A model generated the notes under the pieces. The model saw only the letters and a program-made list of their open reading frames with translations, made no database searches and had not been told where the DNA came from. Below, one piece after another: positions 47,516 to 60,771 of a stretch of DNA of 64,000 bases (position 1 is the stretch's first letter; the number at the start of each line of letters is the position of its first letter). Made by a program: the position numbers and the translations under genes. The stretch comes from Punica granatum (taxonomy: Eukaryota > Streptophyta > Magnoliopsida > Myrtales > Lythraceae), in NCBI RefSeq assembly GCF_007655135.1, contig NC_045130.1, positions 38,250,605 through 38,314,604 of the forward strand, written 5' to 3'.

Positions 47516-50391
47516 TCTTTTTTTTTTGTTTTTTTGTTTTTCGATGACAGATACGGCTTATAGTTTTAATACAATAAAATATGAGTCATAATAGCAAATA
47601 AAGGGATACGGACGGAAAATTCTATGATACATACACTTGAAATGCATGTATTTACTCGAGAAACTTCTAGTAATTTACTTGTAAATTATATAAAAAGCAA
47701 GTAAACTACGTATCATTCATATATCTTCAACCCCGTGTACTGTAGACCAACTCGGTATGGATAGCTCCACAATGAGAATCAAATTTGCAATCATTTGGTT
47801 AACAAGCGAGAGCGGATCACTGTGCTATACGTTATTTATTTATTGATTGAGAGATTCTTTTTCAACGGGGGAATCTTAAACATATGGGTTTAGAGTTTTT
47901 CTTTTCTCCCCTTCGTTTTCGTCCTCCGAGTATGATAATTTAAATAAATAAATAATGATAAATTGTTTGTTTGGTAATTTTGACTGATAACAACCTCTTC
48001 TCATGGCTTTATGCGAAAACTACCCTTGGTGGAGGAGAAGGCAAAAAATAATCAGATTTTGGGGGTTGGTGGAAGCACCTCGTGATGATTGAGGCTTTCA
48101 TTCTTTGAAACCTACTAAATTTATGTAAAAATCAAATTTCTCACCAATCCCCTTTCAAAATTCTCAGCTACCCACAAGCCCATGATTATATATAGAATTT
48201 ATTTCCTTTCCATGAAATTAGGCAGCTACTTCTATTAAAAGGTACCAGCATTAGCAAAACCTACCACGGATCGATGTCCAACATAAACACATGGAACATT
48301 CTCCATGCCCATACCTACATGTAACTACCCCTCCGATTGACATGTGACCATGTTCTTATTTAGTATCTGCGTGTTTGGATAGCAAAAAGATTGATGAACA
48401 CGATTCAACTGAATCAACGCGGAGCTGTTGTTATCAACTTTTTTATGCGTGTGGTAGGCACAATCTTATTCATGTGCCCCCTAGGCACTTTCCCATTTTT
48501 TATTTCAATAATTTAAGAGGCATGAACAACTTGCCGAAAAACTCCCATAATTATTGTTATAAATGTATAGTCTGGTACATTTTAAGAGGAACCATTGACT
48601 TCTCTACGGTCCTTAAAAAAGTTTCTCCCATTGCGAATACTCCGGTCTTTACTAATTTCCTCTGTAAATAAAGGGGAAAAAGAAAAGCGAAGTGGAAATT
48701 GAATTAACATATTATGATCCATCATAAAGAATTACCATATTATAAACATTCTTTATATTTTTAGTGCCATCAAATTTGCAGTGGAGAATTTATGTGGACA
48801 GTGCAGATCTGACGAGCCTTGAAATTTGTAAAAGCAGTCAGTTTATGTTTTCGCTCCCATTATTTGCTTTTTAATTGTTCACCATAGCCAAACATCTAAC
48901 CATTGTATAGTTCCTAATTCTTGTTTATCAACGAATTTAATTATGCATGTAAATATATTACAGGGAAAAAAAATGAATATGCTAGACAATTGTAAAGAAC
49001 ACTGTTATCAGTTAATTAATACATGTAGCTGGAAAGGAGAATACACATACACATGTATATGCATGTATATATATTATACGTACAAGCAACGAGTGGCTCT
49101 TTGCCCCTTCCATGATTCATATAAACTGATTCTTCTGTTCAATAGACTGACCCTTAGAATCTTTGAAAGACTACCCTGTCGGCTCCTCAACCAATCAAAC
49201 GGCCACCTTCTTTTCCCTTTCCCCTATCACTATCACTATGTCTATATATCCTCAAACCCTAGTCTACACTTTTTCGAGTGTGATATCATATAATTCATCA
49301 ATCTCCAACTGCTTCAAATCCATCACTAGATCCTTTTAATTAGTTTGCTGAAAGTTACATAAATAGTCATATAGTAACAACGAACCGGCTTCCGATGATC
49401 AAAGCATTCCTCGCGTCGTTCCGACTTCACACCAATCCAACTATTTATGAATTTTAATTTCGATAACTAGGAACGTATGAATTTCGAATCAGGTAGTAGG
49501 TACCTATGGTTTTCGGTCCTGGAAGTTGAAAACCGGTAATTAGTTACGGGGTACGTGCAATGCACAATTTGGTATCTTGTTTAATTTGCATGGGACGAAT
49601 GAAAGTGCAGAAGCAGCCTTGCTGAAACTGATGTGTAGGAAAGTAGGAAGGTCATTTTCCTTTCATTAATGGAGCAATGGAATGGAAGAAAAGTCATACT
49701 TGGATAGGGCATGCTTCAGTGAAATCGACGGTGTCCCACTCGGTGGAGATGATGAAATTGACTCGCGATATCAGGAACATGTTTTTCGCGTACCGCAAAC
49801 ATGCAATTTGGTATATAAGTTTCTCTATGAAGGTGACATGCATTAACAGGAATTTTGATCAAAAGTAATCATTAATCTTCAATTTTGGGCAACAATATAA
49901 TCTTTGATTAAATTAAATTAAATAAGCTAGTGTCCGAGATCTCCTCATAACCAGATGGAGCTGAGCCGACCACCCGTGCCGTGTGCACTCCGCTGCACGT
50001 CCCTACATATGAAGGCAAAAGAAATATTCTCAATATAAATTTCTCCGACTCGTCTTTCCATTTTCTTATGTTCTTAATCCAAATAATTATAGTTTTCTAA
50101 CGACAGAACGTGATGCAGTTGCCGGACTCTATTGTCGGTACGGTGATTTTACTTCGCCAGTATATATAAGGGACCCGACATCTGCTGGAAGCACTTTGAA
50201 CTTGGATGGTCGACGCTTGAGCGGGGATCAATTTCAGCTGATATATTGAACGCATCTCCTGTCTACTAAAAACAATACAAACAATTATTGTGATTTCTAT
50301 TATTATATATTTATTATATTATTGTTAATTCAATTGGGGATCTCTAGGCATGCATGCATTTGCAATTAATCGTCTCCTGCTGCTTCGAGAA

Positions 50392-50462
50392 GCCGCATTC
50401 GTTTTGCCTTTTTTGACTGCGATTAATTATTATTATTTTTTTTTTGTTATTTATTCATTTGG
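50392..50462 (+). repeat. Dispersed ~70-bp repeat, copy 2
   Basis: Second copy of the segment at 46,257-46,320, about 4.1 kb away, same orientation. Differences are a longer T run and several point changes. Confidence 0.7.
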
Positions 50463-51338
50463 AAGTTCTGAATTTATTAATTTGGAAATTGCGTCATTTA
50501 AGGGAGACAAACAGGACGTTGGATTTTCCAGCATTATGAGTAGTCTTTCGTGAGCTCACAGTTTAAATCTTTCATGTCCCTTCAGCACATGGTTTTCAAT
50601 TGTCGGCAGATCTTGCAGAAAGTAACAGACAGAGATATCTCAATCGAGGGAGAAAATGTGGTTCGGTCTATCTTGTTAGCTTTCAATACCCGAATCAAGA
50701 AGTTCTAAATTAGTGGATTTGATATTGTTATCGGTGGAATTTGTCGTGCCTAACTATATATTTTCTATTCTCGTGTCCTCTACTAGCTAGATCAAGACAT
50801 AGAGCCCTCCAAAGAATGAACTTTTTATGGTTTTGCTATTAGGAAAATTCGAGTCAATTGACGCACATATTACAGGTCACATCACATGCAAAGTTTCTTC
50901 ACCAAATTGAAGGGGTAAATACCATCGATACTAAACTGGCATGGATTGATTCGATTCAAGTGGTTCGATACGTTTTCTCCTTAAATAAAGTATAGGGTTC
51001 GAATTTTGTGAATGAAGAAAATTCATGTCGATAGAATTTTACTCCTTAGTTGGTCAATCTAGTTGAACTAGATTAATCACAACCCATCGGACTTTTGAAG
51101 ACCGTGATTAAAAAAAAACTTTGATATTGATATAATCAATGAAATTTATTATTAGATATCCCAAATGGCCCTATTCACTTCTTCCTTAAGGACGACAAGA
51201 ATTGTGACAAAAATGTGCCTCATTAAACCACCAGAGAAAAATGGGGCATGTCTCAATTTGATGTTGTATGAGGTGTGTCGGACTCTTTGCCTTGTGCAAA
51301 GATAGGCAACAAAACATGCAAAAGATAAATTAATGCAT

Positions 51339-51365
51339 ACACACACACACACACACACACACACA
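51339..51365 (+). repeat. (AC)n microsatellite
   Basis: A pure AC dinucleotide run of about 13 units in non-coding DNA. The minus-strand open frame that reads it as Cys-Val repeats is an artefact. Confidence 0.95.
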
Positions 51366-51784
51366 ACATAAGTTACTTGAATGTTGAAACTACTTTGTAG
51401 GTAACTTTAACTTTGTAAATAATTTTAATACTTGAAGGTTGAATTTCTTGATTCTAAGTTACTGTCATTATCAGTTATTTTAATACATATTATTTTTCGA
51501 TAGGCTTTTTCCTTCCGTCCAGGCCAAGCAATGATTTCTCAAGTCATGCTGGGAAAGATCTCATTGATCCAATTCTCGCGGTAAAAGATCCACTTCAATA
51601 ATTAATTACATAATGCGGAGATTAAAAATAGCCTATATTATTTAATTTATTTATTTATAAAAATGTATATACTCCACACGATTGATTAATTAATTGCTTG
51701 AACCAGATAGTTTAGCAACTGTTTCCGACCAATAGCTTTGTTTAATGCTGTCCCAAAGTTTTACTAATAATTAATTGAGGGATG

Positions 51785-52270
51785 ATCACCTAACAACATG
51801 TCTTTTATATTTTTTTAAATATAACACAACATTTAGAAAATAATACAGAAAGGCACGATGTATGCATTTTTTTAATATAGTACGATCTTTAGAGAATAAC
51901 ATAGAAGGATACGACATTTGCACTTTTTCTTAAATATAGGACGACCTTTAAAAAATAACATAGAAATACACGACTTTCATGCACGATCTTCTTTTTTAAT
52001 ATGCTAGAATCACAGCTAAACCTAAAGGTCGCGATTCTAGCACGTTAAAAAAGAAGATCGTGCATGAAGGTCGTACATTTATGTGTTTTTTTTAAAGGTT
52101 GTGCTATATTTAGAAAAAAGTGCAAAAACGTGCCTTTCTGTACTACTCTCCAAAAGTCGTGTTATATTTATGAAAAAATATAAAAGTCGTATATTTTTGT
52201 GCTATTTTTTAAAGTTGTATTATATTTAGGAAAAAATATAAATGTTATGTTTTTCTAGGTGAATAACTCT
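51785..52270. mobile_element. Foldback/MITE-like inverted repeat element
   Basis: The segment reads as an imperfect palindrome centred near 52,022. The inner stem 51978-52011 pairs almost perfectly with 52033-52066 (catgcacgatcttctttttt against aaaaaagaagatcgtgcatg). The arms continue outward through repeated 'tacgac/gtcgta' and 'aacata' phrases to gatcacctaacaa on the left and ctaggtgaataac on the right. Flanks carry AATTAATT-like words that may be a target duplication, but the two copies are not identical, so the ends are approximate. No protein is encoded. Confidence 0.65.
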
Positions 52271-55169
52271 TAATTAAATTCATTTTCTTTGGAGTAATCT
52301 ATATTCATGCAACTGCCATCATTAATTAATGGTGCAGTCTAAAACGTTGAAATAATATATTTACAAAATCAAATAAAATATGAGCCCTTTTGGACTGTCA
52401 TGTCCATCCATGTCACATTTTATTTATATATACGTCCATGTACTTTAGTCAAGAAATTATAAAATCAGTTCGCTTCTTCGGCATTCATAACCACTTGAGC
52501 TCAGTAAAATAAATAAATATTTAAACAAGGAAAAAATAAAAATAAAAAAGGAAGAAGAAGAAGGGATCAAAACTAACCCCAAGAAATCAATTTTGATTTG
52601 ACAAATGAATGGCATCTTTTAAGAAAGCAGGTCTACCTTCTCCGCGTCAATTTGAGTCGGTGGCTGGGCTGGTAAGCCCCACGGAAGTCATAGCGGCCCT
52701 ACTCTTCCTCCTCTTCGCTTTTGGCTACCTAAAGGCAGTGTGTTAGGGTGTCCCCTAATGGAGCACCCTCCTGCTCCCCGTCGTGGTCATGCCTCCTCCA
52801 CCATTGCCCAAGATCTAATGTGAAGAGGGAGGGAAGTACTCATCTCCTCGGTCACCGAAGAGGGCTGTCTTGCTGAATCAGCCAATCCAAATTAGACATG
52901 TCGGCCTTACCCAGTCTGTCGTTCAGCGCCCGATCCGACCATCATCTACTCCGACCCGACCTGGGACGACATGCATGACCTGACCGCCATTTTTCGACCG
53001 ATCTGACTGCCATCAACCCTGACTCGACTAGCAAACCTCCCAATCTATCAGAATCTCCCATAGATGGCGGCTTCTATTATGCAGACAATTGCCATCACAT
53101 GTGATGGAATCCCCGTCCTCCACCTTAAAGGATTAGCCTCTTGGATTAATCTATTGTACCAACTACCTGTAACCGACCTTTGGCGGCCATGGTCATTTTT
53201 TTGTTGGCCTTTACAGGTTTCAGCTCCCCGACAACAGTCGCTGGTATGAATTGATCAAGGAAGCTTGGTAGTTTGATTTGATAGTCTAGTTGATATTGAT
53301 TAATTAGGTTGTCACTGATTTGAACCGATCAAAGGAATCTTGCTGAATTGGTTTGAATATTTAGGGATTGAGCCATTTAGGAATTGATTGATAGAATTGA
53401 TCTAGAGGTTTAATCTGTGAAGGGTTCTTGCCGGAATATAAGTTCAAGACTCTTCTTGACTTTGCTTCTCTATGTAACAGCCTCTATATGATTGTGCTAT
53501 GCTCTGCTTCTCGATTTTCACTAGGGTCCATTCAAGTTTATCTCGTGAGATTGAAAATGTCTACAACATATGGATGGATTTCTACAATTGTACCTAAGTT
53601 CAATTGATTTGCTTTAGTTGCATGTTATCTTCATTTGCAGCAATTTAAATGGACCTACTGTATTACTGTCTCTTTAATGTACCCTCTTGGACTTTTTCCC
53701 ATTGTATCCATCTTTGTGATTAATGAACAGTCATTGATTTTCGAGGAAAAAAAAGTATCGAATTTCCCTGTCGTTCTTATTTATTTAAGTCCTTTGACTT
53801 GTTGGATATAAATAGACTAAAATCAATCTCATATTAGGCTATGGCTCCCTAATTCATCAAAAAAAAAAAGGGCCAAGCTCACAAAATTAACGTTGTGAAG
53901 ATAATACTTTCTTCATATTACTTCAATCTTTTCCTATAATTTAGAGTCAATGGCAAATACAGAAAATAGATGAATAGTTACTTATCGATTAGTCGTAAAT
54001 TGTCATGTGTATGAAACGAACTAAGGAGTTCATAAGACCAGTAATTGATAAGATCTTCGCATGCTACAAATTGAAAGCGAAATGATTTCTACCCAATTTC
54101 AAATGATAGCAAACAAATAATGGCATAATCTATTTTATTCTTCCGCAAAACAAAAATCTTTTTTTGGTTTCTCCAACTTATTTGAAGAATAATTGTTTCT
54201 CTCCTTTCTTTTTCTTTTTCTAGGATATACTTTTGTTTTTCCTTGGCCAGATCACGAGATACAAGGTAGGTCTTAGCTTATTGGCTAAGAATAATTCCCA
54301 TTCAAGTATCGATTTGTTTGTCCACAAAATGTTTTAAATGGATTCCGACTCTTACATTATAAGTACAGTCTTTTTGTTGGCAACACAATTTTAGAAATAT
54401 TAATTTAATAAAAAGGTTTTTATGAAATCAAGATAATTGACATGCGCTCGTATATATATGAAGAATCTGGTACTATATTTATCATCAGATATCTTTATTC
54501 TTTTTCCCATAAAAGAAGATTATTTATTCTTATATATGGTCAGCTGGGAATCAGCTTAGCTAATCTGTTACATGCACCTTTCAGGAAAAAAGAAAAGTAA
54601 AGAAAAATTATTTCAGTTAGAATCTCCACGTGAAACACAACAAAAATTAGGTACGACGTTCTTCTTCCTTGTAGATATGACGATGTCTATGGGGATCCTC
54701 TCTCTCTCTCTCTTTTCCGTTTTTCCAATTGCTACTTCAAAAGTACTGTAAAAATATCGTGCGAGAAAATAAAACTCTTCAATCTTTTTATAAATTAAAA
54801 GTTGGTGCACATAACACAATTGGACTATAAAATTGATCAATTCCATTCCCCCATATATTTGTGGTTGTAGATGTTCCCCACGTACTCGTACTAGCTCTTC
54901 GGAACGTGATTCACGATCATCTTAGGGCTTTGATGTTAGTCTATTATGTTATTTTGAAATCCACAAATATGATCAATAAATGTTGACAACAATTAAGCTG
55001 CAATGAGAAATTTTTTAATTAGTATAGTATTCGCAAAAAAGAAAAAGAGAAGTCGTACTTTGATAAATTATGCTGAAAAAAAAGAAGAAAATTGTTCTGG
55101 ATTGCTTTGCGTAAAAGCATCCAAGAAGACTAATTATCTCCATGGTCAATAATAAATAAATTAATTGAA

Positions 55170-55400
55170 TATTTAAAAGGTAAATCAGACAGGATTTTTA
55201 ATATGATCTTATTTTAATAATTTAAAATAAATTATCTCAACTATTCAATATTTTTTTCTCAATTTCAATATTTATTTTTTAATTCAATAACACAATTATT
55301 ACTTTTTTTTATCTTCTTCTTTAAATTCTTTCATATACTTTTTCTAACTATTTTTGTCTTCATTTTCTCAAATCAAACTTAACTTCGTTACCAAACGCAA
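55170..55400 (-). repeat. MITE-like AT-rich repeat, copy 2
   Basis: Read on the minus strand, this segment starts near cattgcgtttggtaacg and shares a 21-base block (55289-55309) and neighbouring phrases with 3,890-4,240. Diverged but apparently the same short non-coding family. Confidence 0.45.
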
Positions 55401-55976
55401 TGCAAAAGAATATGGAAAAATAAAAAATAAAAGAAATTAATAAAAGAAAAATAAAAAGGATAATAATTAAAATTTTTAATAAATGCAAGTAATGTATCTA
55501 AATCCCCTACTCACTATGTAAAAATTCAAAGAAAATTGAAAGAATATGGAAGAAAATTTTAAAACAAAGAATAATAAGCAAAAATATTTAATAAATGCAA
55601 TTAAATGTACCCAATTTTCTTACTAAATACAATCAAGATATTTTTTTTATAATTTCTTAATTATATATAAGTTTGATAAATGTACACAAGCAACTAACTT
55701 ACCGTGACATCAATAAAATTGAGACTAGCTTATAGAAATTGATAAAAAAAATTAATATTCTTACGAAAATTAATTAAGCATATATATCATTTATCATAAA
55801 GACTAAACATATCTATATACGAGCATCTTGAAAAGAAAAATTTAATGTGTTTAAAATAACAAACATGAATAATAGAAATGATTACTTTTTAATAAATTCT
55901 AAAATAATAGGAAATATATGAAAAGTATATATATAAAATATAGTTAATATACATATATATATATATATAATGTCTC

Positions 55977-56100
55977 ATTATATAGAACGATAATAATTCT
56001 TACCCATTAAGGAATATTACATAAGTTGAAAAAAAAAATATTATATAGAATAATAACAATTTTTATCCAAATGGAAGATTCCATAAGTTTAAAAAATAAT
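55977..56100 (+). repeat. Two-copy imperfect tandem repeat, ~62-bp unit
   Basis: 55977-56037 and 56040-56100 share attatatagaa, aataa-aatt-tta-cca, gaa-att-cataagtt and a terminal A run with scattered changes. It lies a few hundred bases before the Helitron-like 3' end and may be part of that element. Confidence 0.6.
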
Positions 56101-56368
56101 AAAAAATAATATAATATTTAAAATAATATAATTATATATAACACAAACTAAAATTGCGAAAGAAATTAAATAAATTTACAAGATATAATAAGAACGTTGA
56201 TTGTAAAATTATAATTGAACTATTATAAAACATTTATGCAACTCTCTTGAAAATTATTTTTGAAAATTTATTGTTGAAAACTCTTATTTTCAATAATAAT
56301 AGTAATACTAATAAGTAAATTAATATCTTAAATTGTGATAATTATTATTCATATAACATATAAATATA

Positions 56369-56408
56369 TAAACACAAATCAGTGCAAAGCACGTGTTTGA
56401 ACACTAGT
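56369..56408 (+). mobile_element. Helitron-like 3' terminus
   Basis: The sequence has a small hairpin (GTGC-AAA-GCAC) followed about a dozen bases later by CTAG and then T. This is the layout of plant Helitron 3' ends: a hairpin, then CTRR, inserted before T. The matching 5' TC end was not found with certainty, so only the terminus is annotated. Confidence 0.6.
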
Positions 56409-59400
56409 CCTACAAATTAAAGCCATGCCTTTAGTTAATGAATCACTCTCATGATTAGCCTCATAATCATACTTTTAAATAAATAAATATGGACTACTTA
56501 TCAAAAGAATAAATAAATATGGACAAAGGCCATTTTTTCTTCTTTTGATTGATGAATAACAAAGAGCATATATATTATTGGAATATGGTGAATTGGGTTG
56601 GTAGGTGGCAATGTGGCCCAAAATTTGAAGATTTATTAATTGATAAATATATATATTAATGAATGAATAAATAAATAAAAACTTTGGAAAAAGGGGAGGG
56701 GATTAAGAATGTAAGTGGAAATTTGGACACTTTCGTACCGTTTGCAGAAGCCTTGTCATATGGGGCCCGGAAAAGCTTTGATTAGATATTGTGCCCCTTT
56801 AATTATTTTTGGGGAGATTTTCTTTTAGTCCCAAAAGGGCCTTTTTGGATATTTATTTTACTAACTTATTTATTTTTAAAAAATAAAATTTATTTATTGC
56901 CATTTTCCAAAATACTGAACGCATCTCACGTGAACTTCCCCTCTCCAATTCTTCTAAATCTTCTCATATTGTCTCTATTTCCAACACGTTAAATCTCATT
57001 GATTTTTAAGACCCGTGCTTATAATTTGTTCATTAAGTTTGCGTGAGAGTTTGATGATTAGGCACCTCTTTTTTGCTTGTATTTAAAATAAACATAAATG
57101 ATATTAAGTTCAAGAGCATCCCTTATAACCAAAAATAAAAATAAAAATAAGCATCGATGTATTATATTATCGTCGGTATCTGATATGATGTGATCACACA
57201 CCCTGAAATTCATGACATCAAACTGCACTTGTAACGCTCCTATATTATGAAAAGGATAATACCAAAAAACTTCACTAGTTCAGTTATATATATCAGTACA
57301 TCTATCGATTGACTCAATTCGTTTTTTCCTCTTATTGTGTAGCTATTGGGTACTTTTCACTCAACTTATTAATTGGTCACATCATTTTTTTATGTGTTAA
57401 TTAATGTTATTATTATCTATACTAATATATACGCAAAATTATATTTTGTTGAAATCATAAACAAATTAAGGGTAATAAATTCGCTGGTACTGCAAGATAA
57501 GACATCGACATATTACAAGTTCCAGTCAGTCTTTAGATATCACCAACTGATTAGTCGTCACATCGATTGTCACATTGTTGGCCTTTCATGTTATATATAT
57601 AAAGAAAATATGAAAATTGGCAAGGTAGATATAGACGCAATTAATATTGCCGGCTCCACTTCCACGAGCAAAGGTCTAGTCAGGATAGCAGAATATAGTA
57701 TGAAGTATTATAATTAATATTGGCGAGTTAAAAGATTATTAAAGATTATTTTTATAAATTATATGAAACTTTATCTTTTACCAAAAAATAACATGTTATT
57801 TAAGTTTTGTAACTAAAATATAACATGAATGGGTTAACAATTTTTTGGATTAAAATATTGTTAAATATTATATACTCTTATAATTAATATTACGTACTTG
57901 TATGCCTTAACTTTATAGAAGTTATTAATTAGGATAATGAAAACATAAAAAAAATATAGCTTTAAAATTATGAAATCAAGATATTGCTTGACAAATAATG
58001 TTGCATTTAGTATTAAAATGCAATATTCGTACATGGCACAAGTGATTAGACTAGTAAAAAGAGGAAACTTAAAAAAAATAAAAAGATGGAAAAAAAAACT
58101 CACTTAACTGTAAAAAAGATTCGCTGTCGGTTCCTTTCGCTTTGGATCAAATCACAGAGAAGAGAATTGGCCCTTTGTCTGCTTCGTGTCGTCAATGTCA
58201 CACGTGACAGTTTTTGACTGAGGCAAGCATCATCGCATGGTCCTTTCGCCCTTTGATCAATTGCACAGAATTTTCCTTCTCCATTATTATTTATGGGGTT
58301 CCATAATTAATTTCGTAAAATCCAAGATTTATATATAATGAGTTATTTCTAATTACCAAAAAAAAAAGAATTATTTCTTCTGAAAATAAAAAATGAAAAT
58401 CATACTGTACGGTGCTTTAATATCAATCATTGGATTTAAAAGTGTCTGCTGCCACTATTAAAAAAGGGTCATATTCAATTATGGACTCCCATATTTCGTA
58501 TTTTTCAGATACAATAAAAGTTCTCTTGAAAAAAAAAAGAGTTGACGATCTATGTCAAGACATGAAGTAAAATTTGTCACCTATGACACAATCGAACGAG
58601 ATGTGTCAGCAAATTGTCTGCACAAGATTTAGGTCCACTTTCATGGCAGAATACATCATACTGAATAATATTCTCGTAGATTTATGTCAATTTATGTTAT
58701 TAAAGATCATTATCATTGATTACATATTTTTGTTTGTAGAATCTGAAATGTAATTTTCTCGGGATAGCTCTACAGTTTGAAAATCTCTCCTTTTGTATTA
58801 TTTCGATGGTGATAAGAGAATTCGTTTTTAAGAAAACAATATATGCGTTTGAATTTCAAAGCGAACAAGCAAGACGCGGCGAAAGGGTTGCGAATGATCG
58901 GATCAACAAACACAAATGCAATGGACACGAGAAAGACCTACTAACCTTAACTGCAAGGCTTGAAATCTGTAATTGAAGCACAGTTAGATATGATAACTGA
59001 TAAGCCTCCTCTTTCTTCTCGTAGATTAGGACTTCCATTCGATCAGTCAAGACAGCGCTTTGACACAAACATGGGAGTCATCCCTCTACACGAGAAGGGA
59101 GATATTTCTTCGATGGATCATGGGATTCATACTGTCATTGTTTGATGGGACCTTCAAGGAGGCAATAATAACACAAAAGGACGAACCATTAATTATTTGA
59201 ATGAAAAAAAGTATCATCTCTTTTTGAATGTTCTTCGCAACTCAATAATTTACTTCACCTAACCCCCGCCATGTCATGTTTGGTGGCACGACTATATAAT
59301 ATAATATTGAAGGTAATCCACGCTATGCATGAAATTAAATCATACATAAATTATTTTATTATTATTTTAAAAATTTTAAAAATAGTTATAATTAACAAAA

Positions 59401-59904
59401 ATTAGAGAGAAGAAGAAAAAGAGACCCGTAAGAGATAGGGTGAGAGAAAAATAGGAGATGTGGTTTATATGTGGTTTGTATAAATTCGTGAATTTATAAT
59501 TTTAGATGTGGTTTGTATTAATTGAAATTATTTTTGTAAGGACATTCACGGAAAGAAAAAGTGACGGAAGAGATGTCTCTCCATATAATATGACATAAAA
59601 TAGTATAGATAAATATAATAGTATAGAAGTATAAATATATTATGTTATATCATTTAAATCAAATGCAATAAATACTAAACTGTATAAACACCAGAGCGTG
59701 TCACAAATTCAGCTAGCCTTCAAATATATTTTATTATATCATTTAAAATTTCTATTATGAGGGATACTCATGCATTAGTAATAATAAAATAAAATTTTTA
59801 ATAATTAATAAAGAATTACGGATGATTTCATCACCAAAATTGAATTTATAATCTTTAGGTTATTACGTGATAGTATGAGCCCTGTACTGCATTCTCATTC
59901 TCTT

Positions 59905-59939
<35 letters not shown>

Positions 59940-60771
59940 GGTGAGCCAATATTGCTAATGACTTGCTCTTACAAAATTAAACTTTATATGTACACAAAAA
60001 AACATCCCACAAATTCACGGCCTCCCCGAAAACCGTCGGTCAATTTGAAGGACTCCATGGCATGGCACTACGGTCCGAACTGTCGACGTTAGGCGTACAT
60101 CGACTGATGAGAAAGTTTGACAATATCCTCCCGAGGGCAGCCGCCTTACTATTTAAGACACTTTGATTTATACATCCCTATGGTGGGCCAAAAAATTGAT
60201 AACGACGTGCCCTTATAAAATTAATTCGAGAAGTGCCCTAGCTTATAACATATATATATATATATATATATATATGCAAATTTGTGTTTTTTTTTTTAGG
60301 TTGAAGATCTGGTGTAGGTAATTTAGGATGTTACATGTACAGTTGACTGAGACATGGGAGTAGGTAAATGGAAACGTGGGCTTATGAGATTCAATAGACG
60401 TTATTATCGTTTTGACGCTTAGAAAGATTTTGGCTATCTTTGCCTAGAATTGGAAAGTCGTGACAATTAGAGATACCGGACATATTTCGATTTTTATTTT
60501 TATTTTTATTTTTGTGTTGCGTACGAATTGAAACATGCATGTGGATACGACTTTGAAGCAGCTTAATATATATTCGAGATCCGCGTGTTTCTTATAATCC
60601 GAGAATGTACAACCAAAGAGATCATCTGTATAATAGAAGGAAAACATAAAAGAAGTTTGAAATGAAAATACATTTTAGAATTCTGAGTCGTGAATTGGAG
60701 TAAACAATCGTTGCTGATGAGAAAGCTAGTTAATTAATGTATGCTAAACATAACTTATTGAATAGATTAAA
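56409..60771. other. Gene-poor AT-rich region, distal part
   Basis: I see no gene. It has AT-rich spacer, a (TA)n run at 60,249-60,275, and scattered short open frames (such as 57,373-57,717 and 58,960-59,145) with no domain or coding bias. A stretch beginning tctatactaatatata at 57,416 resembles Helitron 5' ends, but no partner end could be assigned. Confidence 0.5.
60249..60275 (+). repeat. (TA)n microsatellite
   Basis: An AT dinucleotide run of about 13 units in non-coding DNA. Confidence 0.95.

Larger units (their letters stand above)
46154..51784. other. Gene-poor AT-rich region, first part
   Basis: After the SFT2 3' UTR I find no gene that can be defended, except one unexplained open frame at 47,192-47,515. 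The tract has two copies of a ~70-bp repeat (46,257-46,320 and 50,392-50,462) and an (AC)n microsatellite at 51,339-51,365. Other open frames are short and lack coding signals. Confidence 0.55.
52271..56407. other. Gene-poor AT-rich region, middle part
   Basis: No gene is supported. About 52,620-53,260 is less AT-rich than its flanks, with short open frames of no recognisable product; it may be a decayed insertion. The rest is AT-rich and contains the second MITE-like copy (about 55.17-55.40 kb), a (TA)n run near 55,950-55,969, a ~62-bp imperfect tandem repeat at 55,977-56,100 and a Helitron-like 3' end at 56,407. Confidence 0.5.

Noticed and set aside
57416..57440. Possible Helitron 5' end (tctatactaatatata)
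   Set aside because: It lies downstream of the only Helitron-like 3' end, no matching downstream hairpin-CTRR end was found, and AT-rich DNA gives such matches by chance.
57373..57717. Plus-strand 114-codon open frame in AT-rich DNA
   Set aside because: Composition is Ile/Tyr/Asn-rich as expected from random AT-rich sequence, with no domain, splice structure or promoter.
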